Assembly (NCBI GenBank): GCA_026002305.1
Contig: BOBI01000073.1
Location: 1 to 10,682 of the forward strand
Reading direction: 5' to 3'
DNA length: 10,682 nt
From: Spirochaetia bacterium
GTDB taxonomy: Bacteria; Spirochaetota; Spirochaetia; Treponematales; Breznakiellaceae
In this document: positions 1 to 6,367 of the stretch, piece by piece
Numbering within the stretch: the first letter of the stretch is position 1
Layout: each line of letters opens with the position of its first letter
Notes under the pieces: generated by a model
Database searches by the model: none
Seen by the model: only the letters and a program-made list of their open reading frames with translations
What the model was told of the DNA's origin: nothing
Translations under genes and position numbers: made by a program

Positions 1-2
1 AC

Positions 3-125
3 CGTGTGTGCCGCTATTCCAAGTTTTTAAACAGCGTAAATATCCGCTCGTGCGGGGCGGGTGCGGATAACGGCATGAACGAGGATTTTGAGAACGGGGA
101 TTTTGAGGAGGAGATAGCTATTTAA
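3..125 (+). CDS. 3' end of an unidentified gene (partial, tentative)
   Basis: A reading frame is open from the window edge and ends at TAA 123-125. It gives about 40 residues, ending in a strongly acidic tail (NEDFENGDFEEEIAI). The tail is encoded by two similar GA(G/T)GATTTTGAG-like units, so it may be a small internal duplication. I do not recognise the family. An open frame of 41 codons can occur by chance, so the case is weak. The only further support is that the 7-bp repeat array begins exactly at the stop codon, as expected if the repeats are confined to intergenic DNA. Confidence 0.3.
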   Translation, partial: RVCRYSKFLNSVNIRSCGAGADNGMNEDFENGDFEEEIAI

Positions 126-155
126 TTGACAATTAACAATTAACAATTAACAATT
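124..155. repeat. 7-bp tandem repeat (AATTAAC)n
   Basis: The units are AATTGAC (124-130), then three perfect AATTAAC units (131-151), then a partial AATT (152-155). The array starts inside the stop codon of the preceding open frame. Heptanucleotide microsatellites of this kind occur between genes in several bacterial groups. No function can be read from the sequence. Confidence 0.85.
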
Positions 156-221
156 TCAAGAAATTTTAAATTGCGAATTGATATAGAAATTGAAAGTAAG
201 GAGTTTGAGAAATTAATAACT

Positions 222-315
222 ATCAATTGTACATTGTCAATTGTACATTTGTTAAAGCGAAGCGTATTTGATAATTATTAATTGTACATTGTTAATTATC
301 AATTGTACATTGTTT
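222..315. repeat. Degenerate CAATTGT/ACATTGT heptad array with inverted repeat
   Basis: AATTGTACATT occurs four times (225-235, 239-249, 280-290, 301-311), each with a TGTACA palindrome. The spacing follows 7-bp units related to the reverse complement of the array at 124-155. A perfect 10-bp inverted repeat, TTGATAATTA (268-277) and TAATTATCAA (293-302), surrounds the third copy. The rest of 156-376 shows nothing else clear, and I could not place a convincing promoter for the lipoprotein gene in it. Confidence 0.75.
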
Positions 316-376
316 GAGTCCATTAGTTGGGGCCGCCCGTATCAGTGATAAGAAACCGGACAGCCCCGATTTAGGA

Positions 377-441
377 AACCCGCAGTTGCGGGTTATATAA
401 AAAGTCTATTAGAAATAGACAAAAGTTTTAGGAGGACTTTT
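377..441 (+). promoter_or_regulatory. Structured 5' leader of the lipoprotein gene (three hairpins)
   Basis: Three perfect hairpins lie one after another upstream of the start at 446. Hairpin 1 is AACCCGC (377-383) with GCGGGTT (388-394). Hairpin 2 is GTCTATT (404-410) with AATAGAC (414-420). Hairpin 3 is AAAAGT (421-426) with ACTTTT (436-441), and it places the Shine-Dalgarno AGGAGG (430-435) in its loop. GACTTTT (435-441) can instead pair with AAAAGTC (400-406), which would break hairpins 2 and 3. That makes a switchable or mRNA-stabilising leader possible. It matches no named riboswitch class that I recognise. Confidence 0.55.
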
Positions 442-445
442 CAAT

Positions 446-2161
446 ATGAAAAAGTCAAAATTGTTTTTAGTTGGGATGATCGCCGCATTCGTGGCAGGAT
501 CATTGTTTATGACGGGCTGCGAAGGGCCTGTGGGCCCCACCGGTCCGCAAGGCCCCGGCGGCGACGCTTCGGGGATACAGGCAATAGAATTAGCCGCTTA
601 CGGTTATACATTCGGCGACCCCACCCACGCCGTTTACGGACAAAACGAGTCTTATGCTAACCAGATAGTTGGCACGGTTAATATTAATGTTAGCCCTACT
701 CCTGTTGTAAGCTCTGTTGATATCGAACCTGTTACGGTTGCATATAACAATAAATCCGTAACTTTTTGGTCGGTTGTTACATACACCAACATATCCGACA
801 TTACAGGCGCTTTTAATACCGCTTTTACCGCCGGCGAACTTGAATTAACAGCAAGTGCCGTTAACGAAGGTACTAAAACCTATCTTAAAATAGCGGTAAC
901 AGGCGCAACAGGCCCGGTGGCAAAACAAATTTCTGTTTCTGCGGGAGCTGCTGCTACATCCCTAGTTGGTAAGGTATTTAATACAACAGGTGGCACGGTA
1001 ACAAGCGGACAATTAACTACCGGCCAATATGATACATGGGCGTATCCTATTACAAACTACGATGCGACCAGCCTTCCTTCCAGCGCCCACTCTAAAGTAA
1101 AGGTTGGCGCTATAGAACTTCCCGTTGCTGCGGGCACCGTCCTTACCGGCTTAAGTCCCGATGGTATTCCAGCCTTGGTGGCCGACGAAATCGGCGCACG
1201 GGAATTCGGTGTTGTAAAAGCGGATATTGTTAAAGCTTACGCGGACTGGCTTGTTACTACTAGCCCAAGTGGGGATGCTCTTGTCTTTACCGCCAGAACA
1301 TACGGCCCCAAGACATTTGACAGGGTTGCGATGCGCCCTGCAATTATTGGCGCCGATGACACCACCTTACCCAAGTACGGTTACGCTTTCCTTACCAAAC
1401 ACACAATTCTTGGTGAAACAATAGTCGCGGCATCCGCTGTACCTACAGTTACCGCCATAGCAACCGCAAATACCGCAGCAGCCGCATTAGCAACACCGGC
1501 AGCGGGAAACTACTTAAGGGCTAAGTATGACGGCAAACAGGATACGGTCGTATTCCCGAGTACCGGCACTGCCGCATCCCTCGCGAGTGTTGTTAGCGGC
1601 CGAACTTTACCGGCGACCGGCGTTACGTTTACTAACACTGGCGGCACCTACACATTTACAGGGCCGGATCCTAACGGCGGCGATGGCGATTATATTACAG
1701 CTAATCCCGATACAACAATTGATACAGGGAGTAACATTGTAGCGCTTGCCAACACCCATAAAACCCTTGAAATAAGCGGTTCCGGTGCGGGCGTGTTCGG
1801 CACCGACGGTATCATTACTTCTGCATTATCTGTAACGGACACACATGGTGCGAATATCGTTAACGCCGCCACTCCTGTCGATACATGGACCCTTGGGGTA
1901 GTTGGCGCAAATAATGTAAGGCTGGAGAGTACAGCAAAAGGCTCCGTAGTTACCATCGGCGGCGCGGCTACGGTGGTCCCCGCGGGAACCGATGCCAGCA
2001 CAAGTGCTTTACAGAATCTGTTTCAAGCTAATCTTTCGTCGACCGGCATCGCTAACTACACCGTTACTGGCGGCGCTGACATAACAATTGCCAAAACCGT
2101 CACTGGATCCGGCGCTACCAATAACCTACCATCAGTTGCGCCGACCATCGCGGACCTCTAA
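446..2161 (+). CDS. Exported lipoprotein with short collagen-like Gly-X-Y stretch
   Basis: This 571-aa protein has a lipoprotein signal: KKSK, a hydrophobic core at residues 6-20, and a lipobox MTGC with the lipidated cysteine at 25. Directly after it come four Gly-Pro-X triplets (residues 27-38, GPVGPTGPQGPG) and then a Gly/Asp/Ser linker. The remaining 530 residues are rich in Ala, Thr, Val and Gly, and low in Cys and charge. They contain many short beta-prone, Thr/Gly-rich segments, as in repetitive surface or periplasmic proteins. I recognise no catalytic domain. The ATG at 446 has a perfect AGGAGG ten bases upstream, inside a structured leader, and a strong terminator follows, so it is probably a single-gene transcript. 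An adhesin-like or structural envelope protein is the best guess. The export and lipid anchor are well supported; the function is not. Confidence 0.9.
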   Translation: MKKSKLFLVGMIAAFVAGSLFMTGCEGPVGPTGPQGPGGDASGIQAIELAAYGYTFGDPTHAVYGQNESYANQIVGTVNINVSPTPVVSSVDIEPVTVAYNNKSVTFWSVVTYTNISDITGAFNTAFTAGELELTASAVNEGTKTYLKIAVTGATGPVAKQISVSAGAAATSLVGKVFNTTGGTVTSGQLTTGQYDTWAYPITNYDATSLPSSAHSKVKVGAIELPVAAGTVLTGLSPDGIPALVADEIGAREFGVVKADIVKAYADWLVTTSPSGDALVFTARTYGPKTFDRVAMRPAIIGADDTTLPKYGYAFLTKHTILGETIVAASAVPTVTAIATANTAAAALATPAAGNYLRAKYDGKQDTVVFPSTGTAASLASVVSGRTLPATGVTFTNTGGTYTFTGPDPNGGDGDYITANPDTTIDTGSNIVALANTHKTLEISGSGAGVFGTDGIITSALSVTDTHGANIVNAATPVDTWTLGVVGANNVRLESTAKGSVVTIGGAATVVPAGTDASTSALQNLFQANLSSTGIANYTVTGGADITIAKTVTGSGATNNLPSVAPTIADL

Positions 2162-2204
2162 ACTAACACCGGCTGCCGTTTTGGCACGCTAACGCCTAAC
2201 ACAG

Positions 2205-2247
2205 GCCCCCGCCCATTGCGTTACACGCAATGGGCGGGGGCTTTTTT
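2205..2247 (+). terminator. Strong intrinsic terminator after the lipoprotein gene
   Basis: A 16-bp perfect stem (2205-2220 with 2226-2241) encloses the loop TTACA and is followed by six T residues (2242-2247). It lies 44 nt after the stop codon. There is no matching A-run on the left side, so it is read as acting on the forward strand only. Confidence 0.95.
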
Positions 2248-2447
2248 GTCAATTGTCAATTGATCTTCCCTATGTTAGCGTCAAACGCGTTTTTCTGCTT
2301 TTGTTATATAGGCGGCGTGCGGTTTATGCTGCGTGTTCCCTTTGGCTTAATTACCCGATAAAAACAGAGGTGCATCCAGTTCTGAAATTGGTACCATGAT
2401 GCAAACGCTCGCAGGTTGCATTGCGGAATGGATGGGGCTGCCTGTTT
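2248..2447. repeat. Dispersed repeat copy A (forward)
   Basis: The core starts at 2266 (TTCCCTATGTTAGCGTCAAA) and runs to about 2336, through a GGCGTGCGGTTT block (2314-2325). It is followed by CCCTTTGGCT (2338-2347) and CAGAGGTGC (2365-2373), two blocks that recur with almost the same spacing in copy F. A small GTCAATTGTCAATTG heptad pair (2249-2263) separates it from the terminator. A 29-codon open frame (2272-2361, MLASNAFFCFCYIGG...) lies in the core but has no Shine-Dalgarno sequence and is not called as a gene. Confidence 0.75.
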
Positions 2448-2587
2448 CTTCCCTATGTTAGCGTCAAAGGCGTTTTTCTGCTTTTGTTATATAGGCGGCG
2501 TGCGGTCTATACAGCATGTGCGGTGTGCAGTAGCTTGTAAATAATTAATGAAGCGCAAAAAATTTTTGCTGTAGCTCACTTGACCGA
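2414..2587. repeat. Dispersed repeat copy B (forward)
   Basis: The segment 2414-2499 is about 93% identical to the reverse complement of copy D (8294-8380), with about six differences by eye. The segment 2449-2587 is repeated as copy C 159-160 bp downstream, including a nearly identical 70-bp tail (2518-2587 against 2678-2747). Confidence 0.85.
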
Positions 2588-2607
2588 GAGCAACGGCATC
2601 TTCTGTA

Positions 2608-2747
2608 TTCCCTATGTTAGCGTCAAACGCGTTTTTTCTGCTTGTGTGGTAGAGACGGCGTGCGGTTTATGCTGCGTGTGCGGTGTGCAGTAGCTTGTAA
2701 ATAATTAATGAAGCGCAAAAATTTTTTTCTGTAGCTCACTTGACCGA
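2608..2747. repeat. Dispersed repeat copy C (forward), tandem with B
   Basis: The core starts at 2608 and carries six T residues where A and B carry five. Its middle part (GTGTGGTAGAGACGGCG) resembles copy E more than A or B, so at least two subtypes exist. The tail, with CGGTGTGCAG and AAGCGCAAAAA, is shared with copy B and also forms the left arm of the long palindrome. Confidence 0.8.
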
Positions 2748-2877
2748 AGCGGGGCGAATAAGCAACTGTGTGCCAAAAAAAGTGACTGTAGCAAGCGTGA
2801 GCGGAAGGGAAAATATTTTTGCGCTTAACTGCCGATAAAATCTGCACACCGTCTTTGTCTTACAAACCGCACGCCGT
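2656..2877. repeat. Long imperfect palindrome (about 220 bp)
   Basis: The left arm has ACGGCGTGCGGTTT (2656-2669), CGGTGTGCAG (2681-2690) and AAGCGCAAAAA (2711-2721). The right arm has their reverse complements in mirrored order: TTTTTGCGCTT (2816-2826), CTGCACACCG (2842-2851) and AAACCGCACGCCGT (2864-2877). The intervening bases match partly (GCTCAC against GTGAGC). The right arm is effectively a diverged repeat copy facing copy C. As RNA or single-stranded DNA it could form a large hairpin. A MITE-like element or two inverted repeat copies are both possible. Confidence 0.7.
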
Positions 2878-2918
2878 TTTTGTGTTAAAGGCAGAAAAAA
2901 TGTATTTGGAGCGGCTTA

Positions 2919-2957
2919 TTTACTTAAAGCATAATTTTCACTAAAATTAACAGTGAA
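2919..2957 (+). promoter_or_regulatory. Candidate promoter with overlapping dyad, upstream of the META-protein operon
   Basis: A TTTACT box (2919-2924) and a TAAAAT box (2942-2947) are 17 bp apart. An inverted repeat, TTCACT (2937-2942) and AGTGAA (2952-2957) with a 9-bp centre, overlaps the -10 box and the likely start point. That position suits a repressor site. The boxes are imperfect and the region is AT-rich, so the call is tentative. Confidence 0.35.
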
Positions 2958-2981
2958 CTATTAGTTTGTCCGGAGGTTTAT

Positions 2982-3641
2982 GTGCGGGGATTTAGGATTT
3001 GCGCGGTGCTGACACACACCGCGAATAAGATATTATTACTCAGTTTTTTTTTATTAACGAATTTGTGCCTTGGCGCGTTCGCGGGTGGCGCCAGGGGAAA
3101 CAATCTTGATAGCGCTTACAATATGCAGTTGCAGGCGCAGATGCAGGAACAATACCGGCGGCAACTGGACCAGGCAGAGGTGCAGGAATCCTTTCAGCAG
3201 CAACAGGGGCAGGGTGCGGCGGGTCAGCCGTCACAAACATTACAGACATCCCAGCCGTTTGACTTTATTAAAGACAAGGTTTGGCAGCTTGTTGAACTGC
3301 GCATAGGCTATGGCGAGATTAAGCTTAACCGGCAGGAAATGACAAAAAACAATATGGGAAGCGTATACATTATTCAGTTTAGCGAGGAGGGGGTAAACGG
3401 ACAGGCCGCGCCAAATCGTTACTTTGCTCAATATGCCGCCCGCGAAGGCAAAAATATGACACTTCAGCCGATTGTGGGTACCCTAATGGCCGGTGATATA
3501 AACGTAGGCGGCCTTATGGAAAACGAATACTATTGGTATTTACAGCGCATAACGCGGTGGGATGCAAACGGCAATACATTAGATTTATATGCCAGTCCGC
3601 GCAAGGATGAAGAAATTATTTTGCGTTACCGTACCGAATGA
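2982..3641 (+). CDS. Exported protein with C-terminal META/HslJ-like domain
   Basis: This 219-aa protein has an N-terminal signal peptide: a hydrophobic core at residues 17-33, then a probable signal peptidase I site at AFA-GG after residue 34. A Gln-rich, coiled-coil-prone linker follows at residues 48-90. The C-terminal domain from about residue 93 (FIKDKVWQLVEL, then GTLMAGD and the end pattern GNTLDLYASPRKDEEIILRY) resembles the META domain of HslJ-type envelope proteins. Those are small beta-rich modules without known catalysis. The start is GTG at 2982, 5 nt after GGAGG (2972-2976). An ATG at 2980 overlaps it but opens a frame of only ten codons. It is probably the first gene of an operon with the deacylase gene (27-nt gap). 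The family assignment is by pattern only. Confidence 0.75.
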   Translation: MRGFRICAVLTHTANKILLLSFFLLTNLCLGAFAGGARGNNLDSAYNMQLQAQMQEQYRRQLDQAEVQESFQQQQGQGAAGQPSQTLQTSQPFDFIKDKVWQLVELRIGYGEIKLNRQEMTKNNMGSVYIIQFSEEGVNGQAAPNRYFAQYAAREGKNMTLQPIVGTLMAGDINVGGLMENEYYWYLQRITRWDANGNTLDLYASPRKDEEIILRYRTE

Positions 3642-3668
3642 ACCAACAAACCATATAACTAATAAACC

Positions 3669-4139
3669 ATGTCTATTAAAAACGTTAAACAGTATTTTCA
3701 AAAATGGCAGCGGGAAAAAGATATTATTGAATTTGAACAACCCACCGCCACTGTCGCGCAGGCGGCCCTTGCGTTAAACGTAATTGAAGCCCGTATCGCA
3801 AAAAGCATTTCTTTAAAGAACGGCGGTCTTGCCATGATTGTTGTAAGCGCGGGCGATACAAAACTGGACAACAAAAAGTTTAAAGCGTATTTCGGATTTA
3901 AGGCTTCTATGCTTACTCCCGACGAAGCGTTATGTGCAACGGGGCACGCGGTAGGCGGCGTTTGTCCGTTTGCCCTGCCGCCCGGTGTATTGGTTTACCT
4001 TGATGTTTCGTTAAAACGCTTTGAAACGATCTTTCCGGCCTGTGGCAGCAGTAATTCGGCAATAGAGCTTACGCCGGACGAATTACACGAATATTCAAAC
4101 AACAAAGAATGGATAGATGTCTGTAAACAAGTCGAATAA
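3669..4139 (+). CDS. YbaK/EbsC-family aminoacyl-tRNA deacylase
   Basis: This 156-aa protein is the usual length for a single-domain trans-editing factor. Family members hydrolyse mischarged aminoacyl-tRNAs (for YbaK, Cys-tRNA(Pro)) in the cytoplasm and so protect translation accuracy. The signature is GHAVGGVCPFALPPG (92-106), containing the GxxP substrate loop (97-100), followed by the conserved block VYLDVSLKRFETIFPACGSSNSAIEL. Lys45 (IAKSISLK) corresponds by position to the family's catalytic lysine. ATG 3669 is the first usable start, since an in-frame TAA lies at 3663-3665, but no Shine-Dalgarno sequence is visible before it. The 3' end overlaps the transporter gene by 23 nt. The family is secure, but the exact tRNA substrate cannot be told from sequence. 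Confidence 0.92.
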   Translation: MSIKNVKQYFQKWQREKDIIEFEQPTATVAQAALALNVIEARIAKSISLKNGGLAMIVVSAGDTKLDNKKFKAYFGFKASMLTPDEALCATGHAVGGVCPFALPPGVLVYLDVSLKRFETIFPACGSSNSAIELTPDELHEYSNNKEWIDVCKQVE

Positions 4140-5013
4140 TTCCGCGCAATTTTACGGGAAACTTGCCGTTTTTTTCTGCGCCACCTTGTGGAGCACCAGC
4201 GGGCTTTTTATAAAACTTATTGATGCGCACCCTTTTGTTATAGCAGGCTTGCGTAGTTTTATCGCGGCCATTCTGATGATCTCGATCCGCCTTGCTTTTC
4301 CGCGCCGATCTTCCGGCCCCGCCGCCGAATCGTTAAAAAAAACGATGCGTATTCCGGCGTTTTGGTTTGCGGGCTTTGCGTATGCCGCCGTGATGATTCT
4401 ATTTGTTATTGCAAACAAATTAACGGCTTCGGCTAACGTTATTCTTTTACAGTACAGCGCGCCGGCATGGGCTGCCATTTTTGCCGCGATCCTGCTGCAT
4501 GAAAAACCGGCCGTTGAAAATTGGATTAGCCTGATAATGGTTGCCGGAGGTTTGGTTTTGTTTTTTAAAGATGCCCTTGCCGCCGGATCGCTGTTAGGCG
4601 ACATCCTGGCGGTAGTCTCCGGTATCGCATTAGGCGCGAATTCTGTGTTGTTAAAAATGATAAAAGACGGCAACCCCGCCGACGGGATGTTGTTGGCGCA
4701 TATAATAACTGCCGTCGTAGGTATTCCGTTTTTGATTTTGTTTCCATTTGCAATTAGTGGGGGGGCAACCGGGGCTCTGTTGTTCATGGGCATTTTTCAG
4801 GTGGGTTTTGCTTCAATCCTGTATTCGTACGGCATACAACGAATTAGCTCCGTTGCCGCATTAATTATCGCCTGTATAGAGCCGGTGCTTAACCCTGTTT
4901 GGGTTTTGATTGTAACCGGCGAAAAACCGGCCCTCTCCGCAATCATAGGCGGCGCAATAATTATAGCCGCCGTTCTGGTTTCTACACTTACCTCGGTAAT
5001 TAGAAAACGTTAA
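4117..5013 (+). CDS. EamA-family (DMT superfamily) transporter
   Basis: This 298-aa integral membrane protein has about ten hydrophobic segments in two repeated halves (about residues 15-150 and 160-292). This is the EamA/RhaT layout of the drug/metabolite transporter superfamily. Signatures are FFCATLWSTSGLFIK near the N-terminus, LLQYSAPAWAAIFAAILLHEKP at the end of the first half, and IIACIEPVLNPVWVLIVTGEKP (250-271) near the end of the second. The family exports or imports small metabolites such as amino acids, and the substrate here cannot be predicted. The ATG at 4117 lies inside the 3' end of the deacylase gene, so translational coupling is likely. The charged end VIRKR is typical of a complete protein. 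Confidence 0.93.
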   Translation: MSVNKSNNSAQFYGKLAVFFCATLWSTSGLFIKLIDAHPFVIAGLRSFIAAILMISIRLAFPRRSSGPAAESLKKTMRIPAFWFAGFAYAAVMILFVIANKLTASANVILLQYSAPAWAAIFAAILLHEKPAVENWISLIMVAGGLVLFFKDALAAGSLLGDILAVVSGIALGANSVLLKMIKDGNPADGMLLAHIITAVVGIPFLILFPFAISGGATGALLFMGIFQVGFASILYSYGIQRISSVAALIIACIEPVLNPVWVLIVTGEKPALSAIIGGAIIIAAVLVSTLTSVIRKR

Positions 5014-5025
5014 CCCGCTGGCGGG
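5014..5025. terminator. Minimal hairpin between convergent genes
   Basis: The 13-nt gap between the transporter stop (5011-5013) and the dnaX stop (5027-5029, reverse) is almost entirely CCCGCTGGCGGG, a self-complementary sequence able to form a short stem around a 4-nt loop. On the reverse strand it is followed by a modest T-rich stretch (CGTTTTC), and none is present on the forward strand. It may be a weak terminator for dnaX, or chance. Confidence 0.25.
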
Positions 5026-5026
5026 C

Positions 5027-6361
5027 CTAACTACTTACAATTTCGCCTTTAAACACATTCTTAACAATAGCAACTTCCGGCGGCAGCGGGGCGGTTTCCG
5101 GTTGCGGGGCGCCGTTTTGCATGTTTTTGGCGGTGTTCATTTCGGCAATTTTCTGATTAAAGCCTTCGGTAAGCGACATTTCGGGTGGGTGCGCATCAAA
5201 ATTAGTGGCGCTCCCGCCTATAATACCGCGAATATTCTCGATAGATAGGCGCAATTCTTCGTTGCTGACCCATTCCGGCAGTGAACAAAGGCGCGCTATG
5301 GCAGTTTCAAGCTCGAAACGCGGCGAAATTGAATACTGTACAGAGCGGTAAAGTTCCAAAAGCAGGCGCATTGCCTCTTCCAACCGGGGGAAATCCAAAA
5401 CCTCCCGCGCTTTCGCGGAAAAACTTTCTACAGGATAGCCTAAAACCGATTCGCGGGTAACGCCGCTTTTTATTAATAGTAAATTGCGGTAATAACCGGC
5501 CAGATCGATAATAAACTGTTCGGTTGATACGCCATTCTCGACACTATCATTTACCGTTTTTAAAGCCGCCTGAAAATCGCCCGATGCGCAAAACTCTGCA
5601 AGCAGGGTTAAATTGTCCTGCCCCACAAGAGCCAGCTTTTCGCGGATAACCTGCGTGGTAATATTGCCCTGAGAAAAAGAGGCAACCTGGTCAAAAAGCG
5701 TGTAAGCGTCGCGGAGGCTGCCGCCTGATTCGCGGGCAATCCATAACAGGGCCGCGTCCTCCGCCGTAATCTGCATTTCGGCACAGGCTTCCTCTAGCAG
5801 AGCCGTAATTTTTTCAATGTGGATAAGTTTGAACGAAAATTGCTGGCAGCGGCTTTTTATGGTCGCGGGCACCTTATGCTGCTCGGTTGTAGCGAATATA
5901 AAAATCACGCGGGGCGGCGGCTCCTCAATCGTCTTTAACAGAGCATTGAATGCACTCGTGGAGAGCATGTGCACTTCGTCAATAATGTAGATTTTGTACT
6001 TGCAGGAATTCGGCGGGAACATAACCTCGTCTTTAATATTCCGTACATCGCTTACACCATTGTTGGAAGCCCCGTCAATCTCGATAACATCCAAACAGCA
6101 GCCGGTTTTTATCTCGCGGCATGGGGAACATTCCCCGCACGGAGTCGCCGTGGGGCCCTTTTCGCAGTTTAAAGAGCGCGCCAAAATACGCGCCGCACTT
6201 GTTTTACCGCAGCCGCGCGGCCCGCAAAAAAGATAAGCATGGGCAACCCGCCCCGATTCAATCGAACTCTTTAGTGTGGCGCTTACAAATTCCTGACCTG
6301 CAAGCTCATCAAATGTCCTAGGCCGTTTCCGTGTAGCCGTAACCTCAAATTCCATACACAT
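5027..6361 (-). CDS. dnaX: DNA polymerase III subunit gamma/tau (clamp-loader ATPase)
   Basis: This 444-aa AAA+ ATPase forms the core of the clamp loader that places the beta sliding clamp on DNA during replication. Visible in order are the DnaX N-terminus (EVTATRKRPRTFDELAGQEF), Walker A GPRGCGKTS (47-55), a zinc module with Cys66, Cys75, Cys78 and Cys81, Walker B IYIIDEVH (124-131), LLKTIEEPPPRVIFIFATTE, and the sensor/arginine-finger region SRCQQF (170-175). The protein ends in KNVFKGEIVSS. It is far shorter than long tau proteins such as that of E. coli and lacks an evident polymerase- and helicase-binding C-terminal region. ATG 6361 is used here; ATG 6355 is two codons in and equally possible. 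It sits 6 nt downstream of rny, in the same operon. Confidence 0.96.
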   Translation of the reverse strand: MCMEFEVTATRKRPRTFDELAGQEFVSATLKSSIESGRVAHAYLFCGPRGCGKTSAARILARSLNCEKGPTATPCGECSPCREIKTGCCLDVIEIDGASNNGVSDVRNIKDEVMFPPNSCKYKIYIIDEVHMLSTSAFNALLKTIEEPPPRVIFIFATTEQHKVPATIKSRCQQFSFKLIHIEKITALLEEACAEMQITAEDAALLWIARESGGSLRDAYTLFDQVASFSQGNITTQVIREKLALVGQDNLTLLAEFCASGDFQAALKTVNDSVENGVSTEQFIIDLAGYYRNLLLIKSGVTRESVLGYPVESFSAKAREVLDFPRLEEAMRLLLELYRSVQYSISPRFELETAIARLCSLPEWVSNEELRLSIENIRGIIGGSATNFDAHPPEMSLTEGFNQKIAEMNTAKNMQNGAPQPETAPLPPEVAIVKNVFKGEIVSS

Positions 6362-6367
6362 TCACCA

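Noticed and set aside
1690..2001. 103-aa reverse open frame inside the lipoprotein gene
   Set aside because: It is an antisense shadow of low-complexity Ala/Thr-rich coding sequence with no start signal.
2266..2750. CRISPR-like array from regularly spaced repeats A-C
   Set aside because: Repeat cores are about 70 bp with 90-110 bp spacers that themselves share sequence between copies, copies diverge from each other, and no cas gene is present.
4152..4793. 213-aa reverse open frame opposite the EamA transporter
   Set aside because: It is the antisense of a well-supported membrane protein, shows no recognisable domain, and reflects the codon bias of the real gene.
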